Positions 35,201-46,900 of a stretch of 64,000 nucleotides of DNA are shown here, piece after piece. Source of the stretch: Lottia gigantea (Eukaryota > Mollusca > Gastropoda > Lottiidae); assembly GCF_000327385.1 (NCBI RefSeq), contig NW_008710601.1, positions 743,097-807,096 on the forward strand, given 5' to 3'. Both the position numbers and the translations under genes were made by a program. How positions within the stretch are numbered: the stretch's first letter is position 1; every line of letters starts with the position of its first letter. Below the pieces are notes generated by a model. The model had not been told where the DNA came from. It was given only the letters and a program-made list of their open reading frames with translations, and ran no database searches.

Positions 35201-38200
35201 ATGTTATAAATACTGTTATAATTATATCATCTAAATACATAATGGTTTTACCAGCTTATGTTTTTCATGTGTAGCTATTATTAATCCCACACTTTTGTTG
35301 CATCGTATGTGAACCAGACACAATATTTTAATTTAAAAGAGACACTGATAGTTAAAAATTGAGCTATGTCATCTATAGTTAAATGACTACAGCAATTTGA
35401 GAGGAAAGTTTAACAGATATTGGCTTAAGTGAGACATACAAATGAAGCCAATTGAAAATAACCACAAATTGACATTACAATCTAGTTTAGAACATTAGCT
35501 TCATTTTTCAATATTCACAAACATTGGTAGCATAATCCAGCATCAAAATCATAGTTTATACTTACACAAATATAAAATTGTCCCCTAGTACCACCAGTAA
35601 CAAATTTTTTACCATCAGTATGCCAGGCAGCACTAGTTAAACTATCTTCAGGGGATTGACTTATTTTTTGACGTAATTCTCCAGTCTAAAATTAAAGTAA
35701 GAAAGAAAGATTAGAACTATATTTTACAAGGATAACAACTTAGGTTCACAGTTAGGGATCCTTTCTACCAGCTGGTCCTTGGCCAAACCTCTTGGCATTG
35801 ATCTTTGTTGGAATATCTGTATCCATTTACAGCTGGGTTGACTGGAATTATGATTGAAGAGGCCTTAATCAAGGCCATCAGACTATCACACACCGATCGA
35901 GATCGGAACCCACAGCTGCTATTCGCTCGAAATAACCTAGCAAATGACATCATGTTAAGAACCAACACTCTAACCAACTGTGCTATAGAACCTCACAAAG
36001 TACCAAGATAGAAGTACCGTCCGTTATCCATTTAAATTTTGTATATGTTGGTTTGAGCAGGGCAGTTTGGAGTTAAATTTGAAATTCATAGAATAGTATT
36101 TGTATATTAAGATCAAACTAATTGTAAATAGGATGGTCCAACTACTTACTTCAATATTCCATAATAATAATTCTGAGCAATCGTCTGGCCCACAAGCTAA
36201 TATATGACTACTATCTGGACTCCAGGCTAAAAACGCTACACCGTAAGAATTATTCTCATATGATTTTCTGTGACGTAGTTCAAAAGTTTCCTGTAAAGAA
36301 AATGGATGAACTGTAAAAAAATTGTTACTGTAATGTTGGGAATGTGTTAAGGTAATTTTTCAAGGCAAACAACGCAGGTTATGGCTTTCGATTTTGGGTG
36401 CCACTCTTGGCCTAAACTTAGTCAAATCCATTTTTCTTTCCCCGATATCTAAGAGAAAAGTCTGCTTATGTTCAATTAAGGTGCCCTTGATGTTCCTGAA
36501 AGATAATCATCTTCTAACATGCCGGAACAACATCTAAAACAAATGTAATATTGAAATTTTCTCAAATTTGGTACATTTTCTCATAAAATTGTCAAAATCA
36601 AATTTTTTATAAAAGAGTTAAAAAACTTACAAAGTCAACATCCCATATAATCATATTGCCATCTTTAGACCCTGTAGCTAGTTTCCTACCATCAGGTGAA
36701 AATCTACAGAACCATACTTCATCACAGTGATCATTTATTATCTGACTGGTGTGACATGGAAACTGATCTCTATAATAGAGTAGTGTTTATATACATAAAC
36801 AAATACAGAAATCATATGAAAAATGTTAGTTTAACAATGTTCTGGGTAAAAAAAAAGAACCCTTTTGTGTCTGCCACTATGGATTGATATAAATATAAAA
36901 TAAGTTTACATCCTACTCTGTTCCAGTTTAAATGAAAAAGAGAGTCAATGCTGCATTAACCACCAAATTATCTATTTATGACACATTGAGCCACCAAGCC
37001 ACCTCATATTTATACTAATATTAATATTCTGTTTCCTATATTTTCTGACGGTAAGAAAGACAAATCCAACTTACTTTGAACATGAATGATCTAATAATAA
37101 AGAGAAACAATCAAGATTTTTATCTAGTTTGGTATTGTGGTATGGACATCTATCTTTCTGCATATCAACTGCTTGTGTTAATAATGTTAATAAACGACCA
37201 GGTGGTAACATCACAGTTGGAGGTAGGAAGGCTGAAATGAAAATGAAAAAATTAAAATGAAGGCAATAATAAACTGTTGATTTTGACACAGGCTGCTACA
37301 GTTAAACATGTAATGAAAGACACGTGCTGGTACCACTAAATGCTTAGAACATAGTCAATCATTTCAACAAAAATGTTGGATTTTCTGAGTGCAGTTCAAG
37401 CCTTTGAAAACGTTTAAGGCGTTTTTTGTAAAATATCACATAGGACTGATTATCAATAATGCAGATACAAATTATGTAGAAAATATCTTAAATTGTATTG
37501 CAGCAGAAGATACTGAGCTATAAATTGAAATTTAAGGTTTTGTACTTACTTTGAAGTTTTTCAATAAGTTTTTGACGTGATTCTGGTCCTCTCCCAGACC
37601 ATTCAGACATTTCTCGCAAATCATTTGCATTACTACACATCATATATCTACAAATATATATTAATGAATCAATTAATAAAATATAATGGAATCTTTAACA
37701 TCATTAAAGATTGCACCCATTGGCTATAAGTCTCAACCAAAGGTAACAAATGCTTAGTAAAAACTTTCAAATAAAAGTTTACAGGCCATTATCATTTTCA
37801 CATTTAGATAGGCCAACTGTTCATGTCAAAAGTAAGTCTCATCCTCAATATATCCATTGAATAAGCTTACTTACGAACTTAATGCATGGACTCTTTCTGT
37901 ATTATATTTTAATGGTGTTAATTCATGTCTTAAACAATGAAGAGCATCCAATTCTCTTCCAATTTCTAAATATTCTAAATATTTCTGTTCTAACAACAAA
38001 AACCTCATTTTCTACAAAAGATAAAATAATTAAGTCAGTATAATGAAAAATGTCACAACACAAGACAATATTATGGAATAAGCACACTTCTTTAATAAAA
38101 TTACACGTGTCGTCATCAGATGAAATCATAGACGAACTCCTCATTTCTAAATATCATTCAAGTCTTATATAAAGAAAAATGTCTGACAGACAAATAAATA

Positions 38201-40253
38201 AATCAACAGTCAGGATTGAATTCTCAACAGCAACTAAAAAATATGTTCTACCCCATGGGTAAGGGATTAAAAAGAATTGTCATAATCTATTATGTATAGT
38301 TTGCATCAATTCAATTCCCACAGAATCTCTGTATTGTCTGCGACCTTTCAAATTGAATAGAAAAGAGATCTTACCATAATGCTCTGTTGGCTATCAACCA
38401 TTTCTTTCAAATCATTTAAATCATGATCAGCCTACAGAATTAGAATAAGTAGAGGAATTATGAAAATTGGCTTACGGTTGATAAAGCTTTAGGCAAACCT
38501 TAACAAATATCATTTCTAGGTCATGAACCTCAGAGTTTTTGAGAGATTCCAGACCACACTATGAGGTCAGTCCCTTTTTCATTGAGCAATGGATCGGGTC
38601 TAGTTTGAAAATCTTAATCCTATCCTAAGTGAATTGTCCACAATGGATAGTTTTTTCTGACTCTTCCAAGTTAATTTCTGTCAAAAAAAAACAAGTAATT
38701 CAAAAGTATTGGTAATTCTTTAAGGTCACTAATGACTGATTTTAAGCAAAGAGCAATATCTGTATTTTTTGACTATTTTTTAAGCTTTTCTTAAACAATA
38801 TTAAAACTTATTTTTTACTCGTATTAGTGGTCATTATTTGACCATTATCTAGTATACTAATCTCTTTCCTTAACCTAATGAAGTGACCTATATCATATAC
38901 CTGTCAATAGTTAAATAGGTCAAATAAATTATGAGTTTACAGTAGCTTTAAAGGCAGATAGTATGAAGTCAATGCAGTAGCAATGTTATGAAACATATCA
39001 TAACCTTTGATATTTGGGAGAGGTTTTATAAAGATTTCTGTTTAATAACAACACACAAAGATTTTCTTAATTGTAAACAATATGGTCATGTGATATGCAA
39101 ATGAGTCAGCTGTTTCTATAAATAGATATAAACATCACATCACCATGCCTGTTTCTAAAGCTGTTGTCATTACATTAGGTTATTACTCCTGGGGTCATAT
39201 ACTTTAAACACAAAACATTCAATGATTATTTTGACAAGATATGTTGGCAGACCTATGCTTATGAAATCACATTTTTGAATTACTAAGTAGTCAAAGTGGG
39301 TTCAATGAATTTAAGAATAAACTCAATAAGACTGTATATGATCATTATTTAAGTTCCTTAATCTCAAATCATTAACATAATCAACAAAGCCTTTACCTTT
39401 TCCCATTCTCCATCCATAATATGGGCTCTAAATCTAGCAGCTGAAGAATGCTCTAACATACATCCAGATTCAACAATCAACTGTTCAACAGTTCGACTGA
39501 AAATTAGAAATCAATAATTGTAATAAGCCATTGATAAATTCATCTGGACCTGACTTGCAACATGTGGTACATACAGTTCAATTAATCAATTTTAATACCT
39601 AAAAATTAACAAAATACCAAAGACATCAAACACATTCCTCTAACAGTTATAGAATTCAATTCTTTCCCATTCCATCATGTCTGCTTAAAAGCTGACAAGC
39701 ACCATAATCAATAGATACTTGAAGCTAACGGAGTACCGATATTTGCGCGTTATTTTAGGCAATATGCTATAAACTTATCAATATCAAGACCTATGATTGT
39801 ATAAGACAACTCCAAGTAGCATAATTCTCATAAACACATCTACAACACTAGCAGGGTTAGATTCTCTTGATTCAAAACTATAGTAATAAGTTTGAATCAA
39901 ACAAGCTTATATAATATCTTTTCACCGTGTAAGGACCTAACTCATGCCTAGATATATTATCCATTAAGCATATTACTAAAATAACTTTAATAGGCCTATC
40001 CTATACCAGGGCAATAATAAGTTTTGGTTAAAAATCTAACTTACTTCAACCCCAGTCCTCGCAAATGCTGCCCGATTAGACGTACTATATCTTGATCTGT
40101 TCTAGACATTATTTTAGGATTAGGGCAGTTGTTATTCGATCCATGCATACCCCCATTAGTAGTTGATAAACATGCCCCATTTTGTTGTGAGCTGCTTGCT
40201 GACTCCTCTGTCTCTCCATTGTGCTGAGGGCAGCCATTAGCCTGCATGATCAT
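32218..40253 (-). CDS. WDR26: WD repeat-containing protein 26 (CTLH/GID E3 ligase subunit)
   Basis: Scaffold and substrate-recruiting subunit of the CTLH ubiquitin ligase. Coding exons on the minus strand: 40253-40045, 39496-39397, 38431-38375, 38011-37875, 37647-37550, 37231-37075, 36769-36631, 36290-36150, 35685-35566, 35179-35034, 34660-34582, 34312-34183, 33722-33558, and a proposed last exon 32294-32218. All phases agree, giving about 584 aa. LisH is at about residues 52-85 ('[15 protein letters not shown]'), then CTLH, then WD40 repeats ('[20 protein letters not shown]', '[12 protein letters not shown]', '[13 protein letters not shown]'). 'MQANG' at the start matches human WDR26. Without the last splice the frame reads on to a stop at 33526-33528. 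The human protein is longer mainly through low-complexity N-terminal sequence. The first 13 exons are secure; the last exon is inferred. Confidence 0.93.
33843..34010 (-). mobile_element. SINE family 2, partial copy
   Basis: The reverse complement reads 'tgtgacaataaaccaaggtc', 'gtgctacagactg' and 'aggctaatgctgctgac', matching the body of 18795-19060. It lies in the WDR26 intron downstream of the exon at 34183. Confidence 0.6.
35697..36000 (-). mobile_element. SINE family 1, full-length copy
   Basis: On the minus strand it has an A box 'tagcacagttggttagag' and a B box 'gggttccgatctcg', then a body ending in a TC-rich tail ('aatctttctttc'). This is collinear with 63545-63835. It sits within WDR26, between exons at 35566 and 36150. 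Confidence 0.85.
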
Positions 40254-41835
40254 TGAGGCTGATAGTCGTTGCTTTTTAGGCGGTGGAGGCGTAACACCAC
40301 CGTCTTCGGACTCGGAGGACGATGCCAGTATGTCTACACAGATGTCTATGATTTGTATTTTTCAGGTAATACAAACCATAGAGTAAATTTCTGACAATTT
40401 TTCAGCTTCCAAACAAGTCAGACTTCTCTGTCCAAATTTGTTTTGCTTCGTGACGTCACAGCCTGTTGAATGCTGGGAAATACCAGACGAAAATCTTCGC
40501 ATTTTATGTGATTTGTTTTGTAATATTTCTTGATTCTTTTTGCCAGGGCATGTAAATTTATTTTCTGAAATCGTTTTATCTGCAGCGGATATACATCTTT
40601 AGTTTTCCTGGTTGTTCCTATTGTTTAACGATAACAGGCCAAAATAGCAGACGAATTTTGTGATTAGCTGTAGGGGAGATTAGGTTGCATTGGTACGCCA
40701 GTTTTTCATATAATGTCTATGATTTTTTTAAGTTTAAGTAGCAGTGACATCACGGAGCCAATTTTAATATAATAAAAGCCTGGAATTCAAGTATTTAAAA
40801 AGATTCGAGTGATTGCATGATCCATGATGGAATAGATTAGGTAGACACATAGGCCATAGGCAGGCGTAGCTTAGGCCTAGGCCTACATCCCTTCTCACTT
40901 GACCAGTGTAAAGGTTGGGAATGGAACCCATAGCACTTCGGACGCATTGGTTTGGCCACCTAATCATCAATGCAGTGGAAAGAGCCCTCTCTCCCTTCTT
41001 TTTGAATGTAGGCATTTGAATAAGAGATAAATAAATCCATAAAAATCTTATATTGCCCATACTGGAATAATGACCTTGACCCTTGGCATTTTGGTAGGCC
41101 TGAAGGTTAAACCATTAGAGGGACAGTCTGATTTATTAGGGCCTAGTCTAATGTTTGACTCAAAATTATGAAAACAATATAGGGCCTACCAAATACTGAA
41201 GAAATCAAAGTTTCAACTTAATGTAGGCTTAATTTTAGAACGCCAAAACAAGTAAAAAGGTTTACGTAAAAATAAACTCTCAATTATAGAGAGAAATTCC
41301 TCTTTATCATTCCGACGGTTGCAGCTGAAAATATCTAGCAGTAAGGCCAAACACAATTTCTAGATTTTCTAGTTTAATATCACCCCTGTAGTAGCCTACA
41401 ATTGCAGTAATCTCTGAAAAAAAAACATGTTATCCTACAATGGGATTTTAAAAAGATCTATAAACTGTAAATATGTAAAAGATTATTTAGAATTGAAATA
41501 AATAGGCAAATTAAAGGCAAACCCCTGTCTAACCGTCTTAACAATGGTCAAGGTATTACGAACATCGTCCTATACTTTGACTATAATAGCCAGTGTTTGT
41601 AATACTTTGGCATTAACAGGCCCGGACCGTGTTTTCACGTCATGAAATTGAAAATTGGTAAAAAATAGTGCGAGTCATTATATTCCTGGCACTATTATAT
41701 AGATCTTTTACATATTACCCTGAACAATACATCACAGAAATAATTCTATGAAGTAGGTGAAAATGGTTAAGCTGTGCCTATATATGTGCCTATAATTGGT
41801 TGTATATAGACTTGTTGGATAGCCTAACTTTGAGC

Positions 41836-41988
41836 CAGTGGCGGAGACAAAGAAAGGGGGCAGGGGGTGGCCCCTGGCCGCCCCGAAGGCATGTTTTTCG
41901 GGCATGACTCTCATAACTTAGTTAGAAATTCGGACCTCAGATATTTCGCCCCCTCCCGTACGTAAACGTAAACGTTGCACCGCCACTG
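41836..41988. mobile_element. hAT-type MITE (153 bp) with 8-bp target duplication
   Basis: Ends 'cagtggcgg' and 'ccgccactg' are perfect inverted repeats. The 8-bp direct repeat 'ctttgagc' flanks it exactly at 41828-41835 and 41989-41996, the mark of hAT transposition. There is no coding capacity. Confidence 0.9.
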
Positions 41989-42341
41989 CTTTGAGCCAGT
42001 TACTTCCCTTTACCTTTAGAATATAGTATCTTTCCTGCTTTCGGCAACTCATTTCTGAAGTACTTGAGTGTTTAAGTCAGAGATATTGCTTTAAATTGCA
42101 TAAAAAGACACACTATAAGAATCCTCATAGTTGGCGGTTGTGGTTAAAAATACACGGCTTAGAGCCTCTGGTTTGCACTCCACGCAGTTCCATTTTTAGG
42201 GTTAGGTTAAACGGAGTAGATAGATAGAAGTAAAAAATAGTCTTTTTTAGAAATATTTTGATGTATAATCTATAGAATCATTTCAATAATATTTTTATTT
42301 TTATTTATTTATTATTTTGTTTTGCATACTGCCAGCTTTAA

Positions 42342-42688
42342 AGAGACAGATGCCTAGTTTGGGGGTTGATCTTAATATTGAATTATGTAAATAGTCTTCA
42401 GTACTAGATATGTAAGAACAATCACATAATTCCTTCAATAATACTTCAAACTTGGAATTTTAGTTAATATTTCTATATTTTGTCTTTTCTATATATCACA
42501 GAGTATCTTTAATTGACAAGTCGTCATTTCAACATTCAAACGTGGATAATTCTGGACACACATGGATTTGAAGACTCCAGTGAAGGCGACGGTGAGCTGT
42601 GAACACTGTTACTGATTGGCTTAGCTTAAAATTCCCTTTATTAGGATTAAAGTATGATTGGTCAAATAAAATGGCGCATCTGTCCCTT
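42342..42688. mobile_element. MITE family B, full-length copy (347 bp)
   Basis: TTAA at 42338-42341 and 42689-42692. Ends 'agagacagatgcctagttt' and 'aaatggcgcatctgtccct'. Internal 'gttgatcttaatattgaatt' and 'acacacatggatttgaagac' match 16455-16775. Confidence 0.85.
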
Positions 42689-43917
42689 TTAATAACGCAA
42701 CTTGGAAATAAGAAAACGGCAATAAACACATGTGTTGGAATACAGGGTGAGGCAGATGAAATATTTTAAATGTATAAAAAAAATCTTGTGGTTCATACTG
42801 AAAGGAAGAAATCTGGGATCATGAGATCATGATGGTCGGTGGATCCCCTGTCTCCATCAATACATGGAGAAAAGGTAAGGGTTACAGGCTCCAATTAGCA
42901 ATTAGCAGAACTTGCCCCAGGTAGTAGGCTAAAGAAAGTTGAACAATACGGTCCTGATGCCATGATACAGAATCTTAGTAGGCATTGCCTGTATTTTACA
43001 TGTACATTTAGACATTATGGGCTAGACATTTCACATTCTGAGACACTGTTGGGTTATATGTGAAGTAGACTAGTAGGCCTATAGGGGAAACAAGTGAAGA
43101 AACATGATCTTTAAAAGCTATTGTTTGACTAGGCTAGAACAAACTGAACCATACCCTTCAAGGAGATCAGGAAAGGACAGCATAATAAGGCTCCTTTAGA
43201 TCTTTCATGTTCCTTAAGTAATGGTACGATTATTCACATCTAACAATAACATGATCATGTTCATGTAACGTTGCTTAAGGAACAAGTAGGTCTTTAGGCC
43301 GCCTCTTTTCTAGCCTCTGATAGCTATTTTGACAGTTCTCGAATGCATTATAAAGATTTAGAATATTAGATAATCTCTAAGATGAATTCAGTGTGAAATC
43401 ATGATTCGGGTTGAAAAATTATCTCGTTATGACGTAATAATTCTCAGCAACGGCACATTATTTTTGGTACTTTCCAATCACGTGACAATAAAAGTACTGC
43501 ACGACGAGGGCCGCGGTAGATTTCGACTCATGGTGATTTTACCTTGCATATTATGCACTGTTACTTGGTAGATATATAGCCTACACCTTTAAATTGTTGC
43601 AAACATTCTGAATTCCTGATAACCTAGCGTGTATGTCGCACCTTATCGAACAATTCAAAGATATCTCTTAGTTTTAGATCTATTTCAAAACTCTGTCTTG
43701 GAACTGTTTACCTTCATTCAAAAGAGGGGCGTTTGGTGTCCAGAGCTTTTTCATAGATCCAAGAGAGAAATATTCAGTTTTATTTTTTTGTATGGTAAAG
43801 CAATATGCGAGATTTTTTTTTCTTGCCCATGCTCCCACCCCAATTGTTTATGTTTCTACTAATTCTTACATATTTTTGCAGATAGGCCTAATCTGAAAAG
43901 ATACTTGTAATGTCAAC

Positions 43918-46900
43918 ATGCCTGTCCAATCAGTTTCTAAAAAGAAAGAAAAGTCGAGAAAGAAACATTTATACAAAAAGGTAGGCCCTATTTTTAATGA
44001 CAGTTTTTTAAGCTTTAGAAATAACATTTGAATAGGATCTTGGCCATAAACGAAAGACTGTGTTAAATATTGGCTTACGAATTGTTTTCCCTATGCCATA
44101 GGCTAGTTTGAAAATAGGGTATTAGATTAGCTAAGATGTTTTGCAAATGACCAAATAAGGGCCAAATAAAAATCAGCATTGATTTTAGCTTCAGTTCAGT
44201 AAGCAGGTTCCATTTTCACCACACATTATTTTCAAATTGTGCTCCTAAAAAAAAACATGGAGCATGCCAAGATTCCTTGAGGATTAGTGAAAAAACCTCT
44301 CAAACAGGCTCATTTTGAACTTTATAGTTGAGTAAGTCAACTCCTTGGTGCTTATTGTCTGAGAAACTTAAAAAGTTTTTTGAATTTTTTTGGAGAATTG
44401 GAATGTCGTCCTAAAAATAGCACTTTAAGTCTTACATGTCCTTGCGTAGAAAAAAATAATCTTTTGGATGTTTTCATTGAAAACAAACACATTTCCTCAT
44501 AGAAATTTCAACCCAAAAATTTTCAACTGAAGACATGATGTGTGCTTATATTTCTATTTATATCAACGCACAGACATTATGTTTTCAGAATTCAAATTCT
44601 CAGAAAAATAATGGGAAAAGTTCAAGAAACTTTTTTACTTTGTTCAGAAATTGTTTAACTACAAGCTTACAAACCATGCTTATTACATTTTCTGTTTACA
44701 GCCAAAAGTAAATGAAAATGAAGAGAATCAACAGGTTTCAAGGTAGTTTGGATTGTTATCAATTGTAGAATAAATTATTATAAAAATGTTACATTAAAGA
44801 TGGGTTCCCTTATTTTCATTTATGAAACTTATATGAATAGGAAGTAGAGGTGTTCTAATGACTCCGAAAAATGGGTTCCCTTATTTTCATTTATGAAACT
44901 TATATGAATAGAAAGTAGAGGTGTTCTAATGACTCCGAAAAATAGCCTTTTATCTCACATGTCCCTAATTAATTCATAATTAGCTAAAGAATTACCAGCA
45001 GAATTCCATTGAGTGACCGATCAAGAAAGGTCAAAAAGTCTTTTGTTGTTTATCCAGACTGTACATGCATAGACATTTATGATTGGTTAAAACTATTAAT
45101 TATATGTAATAAGAACATAATGATTTGATTAAGAATATATGACATAATAAGATAAGGAAACCCATCTTTACAAAAAAATTTAACATGATTTTACAGTCAG
45201 ATAAACATGCTTCACTTGTATCAAAAAACCACCACTCAGGCAAAAATGTGCCATCATTCTATATTTAATAGGGCAGTCTGATTTTTTTAGAAGGTGGGAA
45301 TAATTAGGTGCTCAGATTAACGAAAATCTATTATCTGAAAGTTTCAACTTTTAAAAAATCCTACCGTTAATACTCAGATAGCCAAAACTATCTGAAAGTT
45401 CTATGAAAACCTTTTACAGTCACCAAATTTTAGATTTTGGTGTAGAAAAACTTATTCTGTAGGTTTCAAATAAAATTATCTATCCTTTATCAACACTGTT
45501 TTTTTTTTCAGTATAATTTACATCATTTTTAATTATAAAAATGTTGAATCCTGCCTTTTAAAAGGAAATTGTACATTAGGCCAGACCAATTTATTTTTTT
45601 GTGTTACGGTAATTTTGTTGAAATATCTGTTGCAGGAGGAGACAAATATGTGTGAATGGCAGGAGAGGAAAAATACTTACTTTTTCAGTATTTATTTAAT
45701 AATTTAATCCATATATTTTATTAATAAAGGGAGTTTATAATGATGATTTTTGTTTTGTTTTTTTTTTCATAAGTAATAAAGGGTTTTTTTTTTGATGGGA
45801 TTATTTTTTCTCTTCTAATTTAAGGAAAATTAAGGTAAGAAGATCAGTATAACAAGAAAAAAATTGGTTTAGCCTTAGGTGTGACAGACACTAGCAAAAG
45901 ATCATTTGTGGCATTCACATGCAGTTGATGAAGATTGACTAAATGCCAAATTCGAAGTTTTTTTTTTAGAAATATTCATTTGGAAGGAAAAGCTGTGCAT
46001 TAGACTACACAGTATGTAAATCAATACATGACATTATACATTTAGCTGAGATAAGTGATTTTCTCCTATAATTTCAGTGAAGGTACAGCATGTAAACAGA
46101 CAGTTAGTAAAGTTAGTCCAAGTAAAAGAGAAATAGAAAAACAACTGCGTGAATTAAAAGAAAAGGGAAGGGAACTGGAAGAGCAGTTAAAGATGCAGGA
46201 AGAGGATACCAAAGCTAAGAAGAAAATGAAACATAAAAGTGGAAGTGGTGCTGGTACTGTGAGTAATCTTATTAATGCTGACTAGACATCACTCTTTTCA
46301 ATTTCTAGATAATTAGTTTCATGTTATAATCTGTGGATTATTACTCTCACTTTCTCTGATCTGATGAAATTTTTCTTTGAATTGAGTTCTGCAGAATTCT
46401 TGTTATGATTTAGGCTAACCAATCAAAAGCAGTGTTTAAAGAGGGCGGACGAAACTTTATTGATTGGTTGATAATTTTTATACGGCCACATGGAAATGGT
46501 TTCGGAGTTATTGCCCTTGACTTAGTAAAAACGCGTAAAATTTGGCTTGTAGGCACAATAGGGACTACAGTTTTTATCAGATATTGATGAAACCAGGTAT
46601 GCATGCATATATTGATGAAATCTCAGTCAAGTTCGAAATTGGTAATAATTGGATCACTGGTTTCAGAGTTATTGCCCTTGACTTAGTAAAAACGTGTCAA
46701 ATTTTGATTGTAGGCACGATAGAGACGACAGTTTTTATCCAACCTAGATGAAACTAGGTATGCATGTATATGTTGATGGTATCTCAGTCGAATTCTTAAT
46801 TTTAACAATCCAATGAAGGGTTTTGGAGTTATTGCCCTTGACTTGTCAAATTCGACCTCCAGACATGATAGAGACTACAGTTTTGATGAAATTAGATGCA

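Larger units (their letters stand above)
40254..43917. promoter_or_regulatory. divergent intergenic region between WDR26 and the coiled-coil gene
   Basis: Contains the WDR26 5' UTR side (about 40254-40450), a hAT-type MITE, a family B MITE, and the 5' side of the plus-strand gene. The acceptor 'tttttgcag' ending at 43881 shows that gene has an upstream 5' UTR exon. No tandem start sites or motifs are claimed. Confidence 0.45.

Noticed and set aside
43629-43862. 77-codon plus-strand frame upstream of the coiled-coil gene
   Set aside because: No domain or codon pattern, and it overlaps the likely promoter and 5' UTR intron of the gene starting at 43918.
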